Source: Melastoma dodecandrum
Taxonomy: Eukaryota > Streptophyta > Magnoliopsida > Myrtales > Melastomataceae
DNA length: 64,000 bases
Direction of reading: 5' to 3'
Assembly: GCA_029817715.1 (NCBI GenBank)
Contig: JARUPY010000474.1
Span: forward strand, 6,448,001 to 6,512,000
Shown here: in pieces, positions 16,509 to 28,307 of the stretch
Numbering within the stretch: position 1 is the stretch's first letter
Layout of the letters: the number at the start of each line of letters is the position of its first letter
Made by a program: the position numbers and the translations under genes
Notes under the pieces: generated by a model
Database searches by the model: none
The model's input: only the letters and a program-made list of their open reading frames with translations
What the model was told of the DNA's origin: nothing

Positions 16509-19079
16509 AGAAAGCTGCCGGGATTGACCATGTTGTAGGAGGGAGGGGGGGCGCGGAGGGACTCTTTTATCTGCCTGTGGCAGGCAGTTTACTCTCTGTT
16601 TGGGTGTAATGTCGCTTGTCCTTTTTTTTTAATGAGTGCTCCTAAACGTGATCTGTCTCTACCCCTTAATCGCCTGAATTCATGGTTTAAAAGAGAAGGC
16701 AACGCGATGAAGCTGCCCTTTTCATCACTTGCTTGCTATTGCTATGTTACATAATATTGACTCAAACACTAGTATAAATCATATGTTCTCTGATATTTGT
16801 GTTAGAGTCGGTTCCTTGGGACCTAACATTATGGTTATTTTTGAGAAATCTGGCTATTGCGAATGACATTTATTTATGTGCAAAAGAGCAGGGACATGAA
16901 CAAATGGAGGATTATATTTTTGAAAACTTTTGGGAAATAGGTTTCATTTATATATTGTCGGTAATAGCGACTTTGATTTTATTTATAAAAGCGTTGTTTG
17001 CTATACTAACAACGAAGCTCTTTTCAAACACTTTGGTTTTACCCTTTAGCCAAAAAATTTTGTTGACAAAAAACTTTTCTAAGCATCTCAATGTGTTTGA
17101 GAGAGCGACTGTTATTTCGAACATGACTTTGGTTAGATCCCCCGTCTGTTTTAATTAAAATAGTTTGTGGCCGCTGTTTAGGTAATTTCTGAAACTAAAA
17201 TCATATTTTATAATTAAAAACAAAAACAAAACTTTTTTATTTACAAAACTATAAAAGAAATAAGACAAAATATCAATTTTTGGCCTTACCAACTTTTTTT
17301 TTTTGTCACGGCCTTTCAAATGTATTTTTGATAGCATTAAATCAATATTATAAATTATATGTTGCCTTATTAACGGTGTTATCGATTTGACGTCACTAGT
17401 TATTTTCTGATTTTTGGGTTATAATATTTTCCTAATTCGAGAAAAGGTGAGTTGGGGGCGATTTGGGTGTTTTGGGGTAAAGGAAGCAATTCAGGGTGGG
17501 AGTAAGGCAAACCCATTCGGAGGTGGGTGGAGCAAGGCTTTCCTTTTCGCGGGCAGCCTTCTGCAAATTTTCTGATGAGAACATAATTAATAATGTAATG
17601 ATGTCGCGGATCTTGTTACGATTCATAAGACAAATCACCGAATATCTTGTTTCCATTAAGCATCGATACGTGTCTGGGCCGTCTTTTCAATCGGCTCGTC
17701 AGTTTGGGTTGAGTCGGAAAACTAAAGGTAATGGAAGATCAATCCTCTTCGCTGGAGTGAATGGCTTTCCGCTTGGAAGACAGTTGGAGAACGACAAAAT
17801 CATGGGATTCGTATTCGACACATACCATGATGGAGGTGCTTACCTGCCTTCGGATGGTTGTTTCTGCTTTGTGGGTTTTAAATCCTTTGCTTCCTATTAT
17901 TCGCTGGTGGATTTATGGAAATCTCGGGACTATGGCGAGGGAGTGTCTGCTTCCCGAACTGGTCCTCTCACTTGCACTTCTATTTGTTTTCTGGTCTATC
18001 GCCCGAAATCGTTGGCCTTGTACCTTCTCTCCTGGCCGTCAGCTAATCGCATCTGTGTTAGTCTGGGGATTGAGTCGGGGTTAGTTTCGCATTTGGTTGG
18101 GTTATAGAGGGAAGGGTTCTCCAACTGGACATGAGCTTGAAAAGAGAATCATAAATCTACTGTTAGTGTTATTGTTTCTTCAAGTAAAACCAGCCAAGTT
18201 GGATTTTCTATTCTATCATTGGGTGGCATCACTCCTGCCCAACCATGGCTATGTTCAATTCTTTCGTCAACAATATTATGTAACATAGCATTTTAGCAAG
18301 CAAGTGAAGAAAATAGCAGCTTCAATACAAAAGAAATATTTAAAAGTTGGTGACACAAGCTGTTTAAACAGTTGGGTTTGGAAATAGAAAGAAGAAGAAA
18401 GCCAAAATACCATATATAGGCATGAAAATGATCTCTCAAAACAACGACACGCCCAAAACCTGTCATTAGCTTTTCTTTGCCCATTTTAAACCCAACCGAA
18501 ACGTCAACCGCCAGGACAGACAGAATCATCAGCTCTAGTTTTTAGGGGGAGGGGGAAAGAAAAGGGAAAGAAAACCCAGGCGGGGGGAGGGAGACACGAC
18601 CTTTCTGTTCTTCTATTCCTCTGTTTTTGCTCTGTTTTCTTTTTTCTTCTCCCTCGCATTTTCGATACTTGTCGGGGCTGCAGTTGGCAGATCCTCGTTG
18701 CTTCCTTTACATCTATATTTTTTTCTGGGGATTCAGTCCCGGGTCATCCTTTTTTGGCCCTGGTGTTGTGTTATGTTTTTGTTTTGGATTGGCGTGTATT
18801 CCAGGATTCTTCTAGGAACAGGGGCTTTGCCTCTGAAATGGAGGAGCTTTTTGAAGGTGTAGGTTGGATCATTGCCCTGAGTGGATGCATCCCGGTTATG
18901 GGACGGTTTGTTCTGCGGATTTGTCATCTGGGTTTTCTAAGGTTGAGGACATTCCGGGAATAGGTGTCGCGGATCGTGAATTTGGGGGTGGTTGCTGGGT
19001 TTCTGTCATAGAAGGTAAACTCCCTCTGGAGATTTGTGCCTTGCGGTGGGTTTCGAGGACGAGTCCCATCTAGCCGGAA
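16509..19079. other. E2 3' UTR, spacer and leader of the MLKL-like pseudogene
   Basis: No gene recognised. 16509-16660 is the E2 3' UTR. An open frame at 17761-18084 (107 codons, plus) is rich in hydrophobic residues and Trp, but a second long frame overlaps it (17496-18107) and no family was recognised. From about 18540 a purine-rich stretch leads into GC-richer DNA that is probably the old 5' UTR, perhaps with an intron, of the pseudogene starting at 19080. Confidence 0.35.
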
Positions 19080-21389
19080 ATGGAGCAGTTCCGGCAGGTG
19101 GGGAGGTTTTGGGGAGCATGAAGGCCCTAAAGGTTCTGCAGGACGAAACGCAGATCAACAGGAGGCAGTGCTGCCTCCTCCTTGATGTATTTGCCATGGC
19201 TTTCACCATGATCGCGGGAAATCACGCACCACCTCAGACTCGAGGAGCGGAGCACTAAGTGGAAACCTCTAGAGCAGCCGTTGTGGCAAGTCCACAGGGT
19301 TTTCAAGGGGAGCTGTACATCCGTTACTGTCTCGATTCGAAAGACTGGTGGGCGAAGGCGGTGATCCTTCACCAAAAAAAGGACTGCATCGAATACCACA
19401 TCCACAACTTGCTGTGCAACTTCCCCGCTGTGATTGAGGCAATTGAATCTGCCGGCGAGATCTCGGGGTTGGACACTGAGGAGATCCTGCGGAAAGGGGT
19501 CTTGCTTAGGAAGAAGTACGACAAGGAGTGGAACGACCGTAAGCTGTTCCAGTTACGTTATGGCGAGGAGTACTTGGTCTCGAAGGAGCTCTGAAAGCGG
19601 CTCGACACGGCTTGGAAGGAGGACCGGTGGCTTTTACAGGAGTTGCTCAGGGAGAAGAGGAGGTCTGAGACACTATCAAAGATGGAAAACCAGCTAGCAG
19701 GCTACCTCCTCGAGAAACTGAGTTATGGAGACCCGTTTCATTGGATGTTGTTCAATAGTATGACCTTGACAGGCGCAACGGATTATCAGGTGAGGCATAG
19801 ACTCAGCCGGGGGGGGGGGGACCAGTTCAAGGACATCAACTGGTTAGGCGGAACTTTCATCATGCGCCATTTGTGGGGAGGAATCGAGAAATCAAAAGAG
19901 CAGATATGAACAGTTTTGTCGCTTTCTCATCCCAACATACTGCAATACCTCGCTTGCTTCTACGAAAAGGAAAATGACGAAAGTTTCATGATCATGGAGT
20001 TGATGAGTAACACGCCGGGGTGTTATGTGAAAGAAAAAGCTAGCCCGAGTAAACGGATATTGCTCCCTCTTATGGTTGTCGTCGACATAATGCTTCAGAT
20101 TGCCCAGGGGATGGAGTACTTGCACTCCCAAAAGGTTTATCACGGCAATCTCAACCCTTCAAACATGTTCGTCAAGACGAGAACTTCTCCTGAAGGACAT
20201 ATCCAAGTGAAAGTGTCGGGCTTCGGTTTTCCATCAGATGTAGTTAATGGCAGCAGCAATGCACAACCATCGTTGTGCGAGGATTCAACCAACCCATTCA
20301 TCTGGTATGGTCCAAAAATTCTGGCCGTACCAGAACAAAGGCAAGGGATTTACAAGTACACCGAAAAGGCAGATGTCTGAAGCTTCGGAAAGATTTGCTT
20401 TCAGCTTATGACGGGGAAGATCCTGTTCGAGGATAGTTATCTACAAGGAGATCGAGTGGTCCAGAATATACTAGCTGGCAAGAGGCCGCTTTTCTCGCAC
20501 CTGTCGCCAAAGTACCTCGTGAGTCTGACCAAGAGATGTTGGCAGGCCGAGCCATCCCTAAGGCCAAGGTTTTCATCAATATGTAGGATACTCAGGTATG
20601 TAAAGAAGTTCCTTGGGATGAACCCCAACAACGATCACCACCCCGAGCTACAGTCTCCCCCTGTCGATTATTGGCATGTCGAAGCCATGCTTCAAAAGGA
20701 GGAAGAAATCAACGGCAATTGTACCACGATGTCACATGTTTTAGAAATACCCTTTCAGATGTTCGCGTGCAAGCTCACGGAGGCGGAGCAGTTTTAGAAT
20801 GCAGCACTGTCACTCAACATGGCCGGTTGCGACGTGTCCTCTATCCATAAGGATGAGAATATGCAGATTCTGGACGACAGGGTAGCATCAGCTGCTGATA
20901 CAACCTTAGTCTGTATGGATAGTCAGGACAAGAGAGATTTCTCGAGCAAGAAAGGCGCGAAATCCGTCGGCAGGGCCCCAGGTTAGTCTCCTTGTCACAA
21001 TTGCCTCTTACAGGTTTGAGAAAACGGTCAGTAGAGATGATTTATGCTTTTCCTGCAGGGGATGATGACCTGGTTCTGTCGGCGAGCGATGCAAGGTCAG
21101 TTTGCAGCGAGGCACCTGGACGTACCCTGGCAGCTCCAAAGAGACTCGGCGTCATCCTTCCCAGAAAGAGCAAGGGTGAGTACACTGCAGTAACCCAACT
21201 TGGCCGGAAGACACTTCTCATTTAACAACCTCATGGGAAGGCGAACTTGTTTCCGCAGGTTCTCCAAAAGGACTAAATCAAAAACCATCTCCTCTCAGCC
21301 CGAGAAGTAGAACGCTGAAGACCACTCCCAACAAAAAGAGTGATGCGTCGATGGTGAGTCCTCTCAAAGGCAGTCGCGAGACTCAGTGA
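19080..21389 (+). pseudogene. MLKL: Plant MLKL-type protein (DUF1221 plus pseudokinase), decayed
   Basis: Related to the plant MLKL proteins (DUF1221 bundle plus protein-kinase-like domain), which act in TIR-NLR immunity. Start MEQFRQVG at 19080. Domain pieces: TQINRRQCCLLLDVFAMAF, CLDSKDWWAKAV and NLLCNFPAVIEAIESAGEIS (DUF1221). Then LSHPNILQYLACFY, YHGNLNPSN (in place of HRD) and VSGFGF (in place of DFG) show a pseudokinase. Lesions: one missing base after MEQFRQVG (about 19099), a second frame loss near 19215-19255, then in one frame three TGA (19592, 19907, 20378) and a TAG (20795). The 3' introns (after about 20981 and 21175) are kept, so this is not a retrocopy. A G-run at 19810-19819 could hide a sequencing indel, but the number of lesions argues for true decay. 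Confidence 0.85.
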
Positions 21390-22126
21390 ACGATTACCAT
21401 ACACTGAAGTTCCTTAAAAACGTATCAGTGGGGAAGTTCTTTTGCATGTTAGGGGTGGGCTTGGCGGGGCGCGGTCGAATTTTTGGGTCCGATTATCAAA
21501 TCAGCCTTCATCCATCTGCTGTTAATTTCAAAATACCTCCAAATTGCGGCATTCAGGATAGCGACTACATTCCATGTCCAGAAAACTTAAAGTCTAGAAT
21601 TACGAACGGCCGATATGCAACTTCGAGAGCACATCTTAAAGAGAAAAAAAACCAGAAACTATATCACCCCAATGAATATCAAACAGTATAACTTATTTTC
21701 CTCGAACTTTTAATCTCGGACATAATTCACATGAACCTCTGCTTCAATCTGTGAAAATTTCTGTTGGTTTTTTTTTTTTTTTGGGGGGGGGGGGGGGGTG
21801 AGGTCAAGACACGTTCCTTAGTCGTCTGTTTCGCGTCTTCTGTCGCTAAGCATTGAAAGGGGCGAAGACTACTACCGAATTGTGTCCTCCAAACCCGAAC
21901 GAGTTCGATATACCTGCAGTTCGGTCTACAGAATTCCCAGTCTATGGTTCTCGCTACACAGTTGATTTGAGCAGGTATACTCGTTCCACTTGACAATTAA
22001 ATCTCCAGAGGAACTCAGCACTATGTGTCTTAGCAAAGCCTTTGGAATATGCTTTTTCAGTATTGAACGAATCAAAAGAATTGAACATTTTCTGGGAATG
22101 TTGCTCTGAAAATCTGTTGAATGTAT
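21390..22126. other. Spacer between convergent genes
   Basis: No gene seen. Holds the 3' ends of the MLKL-like pseudogene (plus) and the response regulator (minus). A T-run followed directly by a G-run at about 21766-21799 is a simple-sequence tract. TTAGGGGTGGGC at about 21449 resembles a hAT terminus, but no partner was found. Confidence 0.45.
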
Positions 22127-23325
22127 TTATTGAAACATCGCATCTAAACACGTCGTCAAATCTGTTTGTAAAAATTCTTCAAGTAGATAATCGACGTCTT
22201 CCAATTCTCCGCTTCCCTGAAAAGATTCTGGGATCGGAGAAATGGCCTGCAGCTCCGCCCCTGTCGTCGACTCTCTGAATTTCTGCAACAGAGAATAAGC
22301 AGTTGAGTTAACGTGTTTTCCTGTAATAGATTGGTCAAAAAGCGAACAAGATGACCATTGTCTTTTTTTACCTGGAGATGGCTGGAGATGACGTGACGGT
22401 CGAGATCAGGATCTCGGCATCGTGCCTGCATATATTCCAGTATCTTCTTCGGGACGGCATCTGCTTCGTAAGTGAAAACCACAATAAACAAATAGTTTGC
22501 GGGTGACCGAAAAGTGGATTGAATTGAGTAAATCAGACGTACTCTTGTGACCCAAGAATTTGATGGCTGCGACGAAGAGATCGTGCCGCTCGGAACTCCA
22601 TACAAATCTCTTCTTCTTTCTGATCTTCTCGGCTGGCGCAACTGATATATTTGAGTTGCTCTGGTCAGATGTAGCAGAAGGGCGATACTGTCCTGTTGTT
22701 CTCGGGAGAAGTAGCTGCCACAGCAACAGGAGCACGTCCATCTTGAAGGGCTTGGCCAAAACAAGCAAAGCACCCAGAGAAAGGCCTCGCATTATCATAA
22801 AATTGTCCTGATCTTCAGAAAAAAACTGTGCAAAAGAAAGTAGATACCGGTTATACGGACAGACAAGATTATTTTTAAAAAGAAAAACAGGGGAAGGGTA
22901 AGGGAGAATTAGAGAACTCACGGATTACGGGGAGGCGGATGCCCAGATTGACGAGGTGGCCGAGCAATTGAAGACCATTAATATCAGGAAGGTAGACTTC
23001 TGTCATGACGAGGTTATACTGGGCGTGGGCGTCCGTGCTTCCAAGCATGGAGAGTGCATCCAGAGCACAAGTGCATGTAGTCACTGAATCAAACAGGTAG
23101 AACATCAAAAACTGATCTTGACAAAAGAAACGCAAAAGAATCAAAAACTGATCTTGACAAAAGAAACGCAAAAGAAAACAAGGAAAGGAGAAGAGAACCT
23201 TGGTAGGAACAAGCCAGGAGCATCGTCTGGAGAATCCTGAGAGAGACGGGATCAGAATCGACGGCAAGAATTCGTACCCCGGCGGGGAAGGACTGCAGGG
23301 GAGAAAATGGGGTTGGGGTTGCCAT
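22127..23325 (-). CDS. Type-B-like two-component response regulator with altered receiver
   Basis: Exons read on the minus strand: MATPTPFSPLQSFPAG.. (23325-23199), receiver part 2 (23083 to about 22929), receiver end plus GARP/Myb start (about 22830-22550), GARP end (about 22460-22372) and a short tail ending LTTCLDAMFQ with TAA at 22127. The receiver carries ILAVDSDPVSL in place of the usual DDD motif and YNLVMTEVYLPDING, where the phospho-acceptor Asp of the xSDVxMPDMDG motif is Glu. The Lys of the KP motif is kept (LAKPF). The GARP domain reads KKRFVWSSERHDLFVAAI, then AVPKKILEYMQ and ISSHLQKFRES. About 290 residues, lacking the long Gln-rich activation tail of classic type-B regulators. 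For exon 2, a donor after the codons for IRLP keeps frame; the later GTGAGT donor would not. Expected role: DNA-binding transcription factor whose activity may not depend on phosphorelay (inferred). Confidence 0.8.
23105..23176. repeat. 36-bp perfect tandem duplication in response-regulator intron 1
   Basis: Two identical 36-bp copies (23105-23140 and 23141-23176) lie between the first and second exons of the response regulator. They keep the intron a multiple of neither exon phase and do not touch the splice sites. Confidence 0.9.
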
Positions 23326-23371
23326 AGAGGAAGGACCGGTGATGTGGGCAGGGGAGGAGTAAAGAAGATGG

Positions 23372-23800
23372 AGTGGTGGTGGTCGGAGGGAAGAAGAAGA
23401 AGAATGAAGAGGAAGACGAATGCAAGAATGGCGGGGGTGGTGGTCGGAGGGAAGAAGAGACGACTGCAAGAATGGCGGTGGTGGTGGTCGGAGGGAAGAA
23501 GAAGACGAATGCAAGAATGGCGGGGGTGGTGGTCGGAGGGAAGAAGAGACGACTGCAAGAATGGCGGTGGTGGTGGTCGGAGGGAAGAAGAAGACGAATG
23601 CAAGAATGGCGGGGGTGGTGGTCGGAGGGAAGAAGAAGACGAATGCAAGAATGGCGGGGGTGGTGGTCGGAGGGAAGAAGAAGACGAATGCAAGAATGGC
23701 GGGGGTGGTGGTCGGAGGGAAGAAGAAGACTTATGCAAGAATGGCAGGGGGGGTGGTCGGAGGGAAGAAGAAGACTTATGCAAGAATGGCGGGTGTTGTG
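23372..23800. repeat. 45-bp minisatellite, nine copies, at the response-regulator 5' end
   Basis: The core GGTCGGAGGGAAGAAG recurs nine times, near 23381, 23442, 23487, 23532, 23577, 23620, 23665, 23710 and 23755. Spacing is 45 bp except the first step, which is 45+15. Unit variants alternate (GACGAATGCAAG, then GAGACGACTGCAAG) and end with two TTATG-type units, giving a partial 90-bp higher-order pattern. Because 45 is a multiple of three, several frames stay open on both strands. The minus frame, rich in Ser/Arg/Pro, runs on into the response-regulator ATG at 23325. Confidence 0.95.
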
Positions 23801-24017
23801 GGTTAAGGAAAGGAAAAAAGAAAGCTGAGATATTTTAACGATAAATTCTAAATTTCAAAACTTTGTAATGTTTTCTCATAACCTGAGATAATTTAACCGT
23901 CCAAGGCCAAAAACCCTAAAGCCCTCCCTCCGAGTGGGTTGGTTGCAGGGGAAAATCCCCCGGTTTCTTCCCTCCCAGTGTTTTCAACATCTCTACCTTA
24001 ATTCTTAACAGTAGAAG

Positions 24018-24112
24018 ATGCGGCCGTCTCCCGTCGTTCTATCCGCCGCCGTAAATCTCTTCTTCGCATTTTACCCGTGAATTTATCCCCCCCCCCCTTT
24101 TCTATGCAATGA
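24018..24112 (+). promoter_or_regulatory. Leader with upstream ATGs of the PPR gene
   Basis: Two ATGs precede the chosen start. ATG at 24018 opens a 20-codon frame (MRPSPVVLSAAVNLFF...) closed by TGA. ATG at 24104 is followed at once by CAA TGA. A C-run lies at 24087-24097. Neither upstream frame joins the main one, so they may lower translation, or 24018 may belong to an alternative first exon. Confidence 0.4.
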
Positions 24113-24113
24113 A

Positions 24114-27055
24114 ATGCTTCCAGGATTAATGCTTGGAAAATTCGGGCAGGTCTCTCGGCTGGCCCGGCACGGAGTTGTTTCTGTCTGGGGACGGGGCTTC
24201 GGACATCGTTCCGGTTCTGATACTGTCTCTCAGCGCCATGGTGGTACTCCCGTCACCCCTTGGCTGCAGGTGTCTGTTTCCGCACTGTGTCCCGCCCAAC
24301 GGATATTGTTTTTGCATTGGTTGTGAATTCGTGTGCGAAGATGTGCATAGGGCTTTTGGTGATTCGACTTTGTATTGAGATGTCTCCGCATGCGCGATTG
24401 ATTGCCCTATTGTGATTACAAGTTTTCTTGGTTTTATTGTTTGTGACTTCGATGTTTGTATTTCTTGTTTTTGGCATGGAAGGTTGATACTCTTGATTCC
24501 GGTCATTGTTATTGGGGTGGTTCCTCTGTGTTGGATCTTGACCTTCGGTTAGATGACATTGCCTCGTCTGTTGTAATTACGTATCAACCGTGTTTCAGGA
24601 AAAGAGTGGTGTGCATGCTCGGTCAAGCCATCATTTGGATTTGGATTTAGCTCAAAAGATCTCCATTGGTGAAAACATTTCTAGGAAGGATCGCTTCAAC
24701 TTCCTTGTCAACACGGTCAGTTATCTTCATAGGTAATTTAGTTTTATGGAAATTAAGTCATGTGAGAGCAGAAGGTGCTGAAGTATGATGTAATGTAGAT
24801 TGCACTTGCAAATACGTTTGCAACCCATGGTGGGGCTCTATGCTTACCCTCAAACTTGGCTTTGGTTAGAAAGAGAAAATGAAAAACTAGAAGCCCTATT
24901 TCAATGTTTATGGCTATAGATGACTGAAGAATTAATGTGGAAGAAAAGACACTTGAGGGTGGGAAAAATAAGGACGCCTTGGAAACAGCCTCTTTGTGAA
25001 TATGCTCATCAAACTTTTGGGAGGAAGTCTTTGGTAACGGACTAGTTGTTAATGGGGGAAGAGCCCTTTTCGCCAAGAAAAAATCTAGCGATTCTGGATG
25101 GGGAAGAACACTCCATCTGAAGTAAATTCTGTTACTGGAAAAGTAAATGTTACAAATCCTCTGTAAGCGGACTTATATTGTATATGTTTGCACTCGGCAT
25201 GTTTATCTAAGACTTTCAATTGTGTGCATAATATAATATGTCGTTTTCGTATAATGTCGGGATCATGTTCTTTGTTCTTCAAACTTTAGTGTCTTATACC
25301 TGATTTTATGAATAGTTCAGCTTCTTGATCTAAGAGACAGCAAAGAATCTGTTTATGGAGCTCTTGATGCCTGGGTTGCATGGGAACGTGATTTTCCAAT
25401 CGCTTCACTTAGGAGGGCTTTGATCATGCTCGAGAAGGAACATCAGTGGCATAGAATCATCCAGGTTAGAACTGTCTATTTCATATTTCTGATAGGCATC
25501 TCTCTTCGGTTGCGCAAAAGCATTTAAAAATGATCAGATGCTTCATGAACCACTTATTTTCACTTCGAAGGTTTATATTTCCTCTGCATAATTTTTAAGT
25601 ATATCCTAACCATGATGTGCATTAAGAGCACTTCCTTTCTTTTTTTTTTTTGTTGCTTAACCAAGGTAGACCAGGGAACAATTTAACCTTGTTTCTATAA
25701 GTAGACTCCTTTCAATACAGCATCAAGAATATCCCAGTTTGTTTGGCAGATGGAATTTTATGCCTAGTTTAGCTAACTGTCAAAGGAGAGTGAAATGGGT
25801 TTTGAAGCTGTAGAATATGATTTCTTTTTCAACTAAAGTAGTGAGCCCTCGCTGTTCACTAACCTTTTGGTAGTTCTGGATGTGATGTCATAATAGAAAG
25901 ATATTATAATATGAAGCTCGTGTCCATGAGTACATAGCCATGGCTAAACATTGGCAATTATTTTTCGAAATTAAAAATGGATATACTGGCAAATTTGGTA
26001 GGTCATCAAGTGGATGCTTAGCAAAGGACAAGGAAATACCATGGGTGTTTATAGGATGTTAATTCAAGCTCTTGATATGGACCATCGAGCAGAGGAGGCG
26101 CATCGGTTTTGGGAGAAGAAGATTGGAAATGATTTCCATTCTGTACCTTGGAAACTATGCACGTGTATGATTGGAATATACTACAGAAACAACATGCTGG
26201 AGCATCTCGTAACGGTATTGCCTTACCTCCCGTGGTTTCCAATGTAGTGGCCTTTAATTTCAGAAATGCCACTGTTTTTGGGAACAATCTTTTGATTTGT
26301 CCTAAGAAACTTTATGCCCTGTTTGTCATTGTAATAGCGAAATTGCTGCATTATCTGCCATTGTCCTGCATCACAATTTTGGATGTCTATTCTCGGGACA
26401 TTAAAAGTCAGACTTAAATGAGCCATTACATGGGTCAACTAACGTTTCCTGGATAGAGAAAGTCTGAATCAGATGATTTGTGCAATGTAGAAAGGTTCAA
26501 GTTCTCCAGATTATTGGGATCCGAAATGCAACTTCTTTTCTTTTGCATCACCTAAAAATTAAATATCGAAATCCACAGTGACATAGGACTAGTTGAACAG
26601 ATACGTCAACCTTCTGCATACATATCTCATATTAGTTGGGTTGGCAGCGTCGAGTGCAACCATGGTGTTTGGCAAACTGATCGATTAGTATTAATCAAGT
26701 TACCTGTGTAGCTGAACTGACCATAATAGCTGAACTGTGTTTTGGACCTTGTTATTTAATTTTACCACGTTAATTTTTTTGTGTTGATATTTTGTACTCT
26801 TTGATCTTTGAGCAATAGCTGTTCAAAGGCCTTGAAGCTTTTGATCGGAAACCACCGGAGAAGTCCGTGGTACAGAGAGTGGCGGACGCTTACGTGGCCT
26901 TGGGGCTACCCGATGAGAAAACGAGAGTACTGGAGAAATACAAACATCTTTTTGTGGACAAAACACGGGACCGAGCGGCGCAAAGAGTAAGGTCCTCCTC
27001 CTCAAGGGAAGGAGAGAAGGAAGAGGTAAACACTCATCAAGACTCTGTAGATTAG
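24114..27055 (+). CDS. Short PPR protein, At4g18975/THA8-like, 288 aa
   Basis: Five exons, all joined in phase 0: 24114-24269, 24599-24715, 25321-25464, 26002-26214 and 26819-27055. The first exon encodes a basic, Ser/Gly-rich leader (MLPGLMLGKFGQVSRLARH) typical of a plastid or mitochondrial transit peptide. Then come VYGALDAWVAWERDFPI, HQWHRIIQVIKWMLSKGQG and NTMGVYRMLIQALDMDHRA, the signature of the small PPR group that includes THA8/THA8L, At4g18975 and At4g21190 and acts in organelle RNA metabolism. The last exon (LFKGLEAFDRKPPEKSVVQ) ends with a charged tail, REGEKEEVNTHQDSVD, and TAG. The start was chosen because only this frame splices to the exon beginning EKSGVHARSSHH. It appears intact. 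Which subfamily member it is remains uncertain. Confidence 0.85.
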
Positions 27056-28056
27056 TTGTGCAAGCAGTTAGGGCAGGCTTTCATTTACTAAAATGTCTGT
27101 TTTCCCTGCAATGAAAGAAAGCCTTTGCTGCGTGTATGTTGTTGTAAGGAGGAGGAGGAATGAGTGGAGGGTGGGATACTCGTGGCATCATCATCTCCAA
27201 CAATTTTTTACAACCAAATCGTAGATGTGCATGTCCATTGTACTCTATTGCCTGCCTGCCTAGTCAATTAGTTAGTGCATCCTTTTTGTCGGTCAATTTT
27301 TTTAAATTTCTCTCTGTTTCTCTTGCTGTCCTTCTTGCTTTTTTTTTTTTCCCTCATCTGCTGCTTCCATCAAACGATTGGTTCAAATTTCAAACTTCAG
27401 CATTATAGGCTTTAAATTATTCACTCAGATCCTCCCCCCAACCCCACAACTCATCTCTCCTCTTTCGTTCATCAGTGTGTTTAATTCAAGTGCACCCAAT
27501 TGAATCTGTCAAATAACTAATAAATATAATAAGGGTGTTTTTTGGTTTTATGAATATAGTTTTAAAATGCTTTAAAACGAGAAAATAAATTATTTTACAA
27601 AAAGAAAAAACATATTAAATATGTTTTAACTTTAACTGGTGGACTGCATATTTATGGAGAGTGTCGGGAATATCTCAGCTGAATGCCCACGGCATAGAGA
27701 GAACAAAAAAAAAATATTAGTGTGATTTCGTAATTAAGTCATCCTAACCTAATCATTCATACCCCCCACATTTAACCCATTTTTTTACATAATACCCTTG
27801 GGAGGGTGTTGGATTTTACCTAATTAAATTTTATTCACTACGGTGAAAAAAGATAAGATCTCCCCCCCCCCCCTCCTTCCGTTCTTGTTGTTTTTTTTTT
27901 TTTAAAAAAATCCCAAGTATCCCTTTGTGTTTGATTTTTGAGGATAAAAAAAAAAACAGCTAAAATGCTTTCCAATGAATAGTTTTTTTTTCTTCTTTAG
28001 AAAAACAAATCAAATTATTTTTTGTCAAAAAAAAACAGAGGAATTGCTTCCCGATA
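27056..28056. other. PPR 3' region and low-complexity spacer
   Basis: Begins with the PPR 3' UTR (candidate poly(A) signal AATGAAAG near 27110). The rest is AT-rich with homopolymer runs: C-run about 27861-27873, T-runs about 27889-27903, A-runs near 27948 and 28029. No gene or defined element recognised. Confidence 0.5.
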
Positions 28057-28218
28057 TGAAGGCTTAGATCAGACGACAATCTTCGACCTCCACCATTTCT
28101 TTACCCCAAAACCTTGACAACCCACATTCATCCGGGAATATTCTGTCACTGCTGCTCATAACTACCCCGCGCACACACACCACCACCTTTTAACAGCAAG
28201 ACACAAACATAACAGACA
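28057..28218 (-). repeat. 3' LTR of the Copia element
   Basis: 162 bp, plus-strand ends TGAAGG and CAGACA. It differs from the other LTR at about nine positions (about 94% identity), all transitions, as expected after deamination of methylated cytosines. Confidence 0.93.
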
Positions 28219-28307
28219 CTGCAATTACATTTTTATCATTCTTGCTTCTATCCGTCTTCTTTATAGTCCTCAGGCAGCCCAACTTTCTTCTAGCCCACTC
28301 ACTTTGA

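Noticed and set aside
16799..17158. 119-codon plus frame with hydrophobic stretches
   Set aside because: AT-rich, no family resemblance, no splice partners; likely chance.
19592..20380. TGA codons as selenocysteine or programmed readthrough sites
   Set aside because: Plants lack selenocysteine insertion, and separate frameshifts in the same gene show simple decay.
23372..23800. Regularly spaced repeats as a CRISPR array
   Set aside because: Units are contiguous with no unique spacers, and this is a plant nuclear locus.
23200..23838. Long plus-strand frames (up to 212 codons) of Gly/Arg/Glu repeats
   Set aside because: They are translations of the 45-bp minisatellite, open because the unit length is a multiple of three; no start context or homology.
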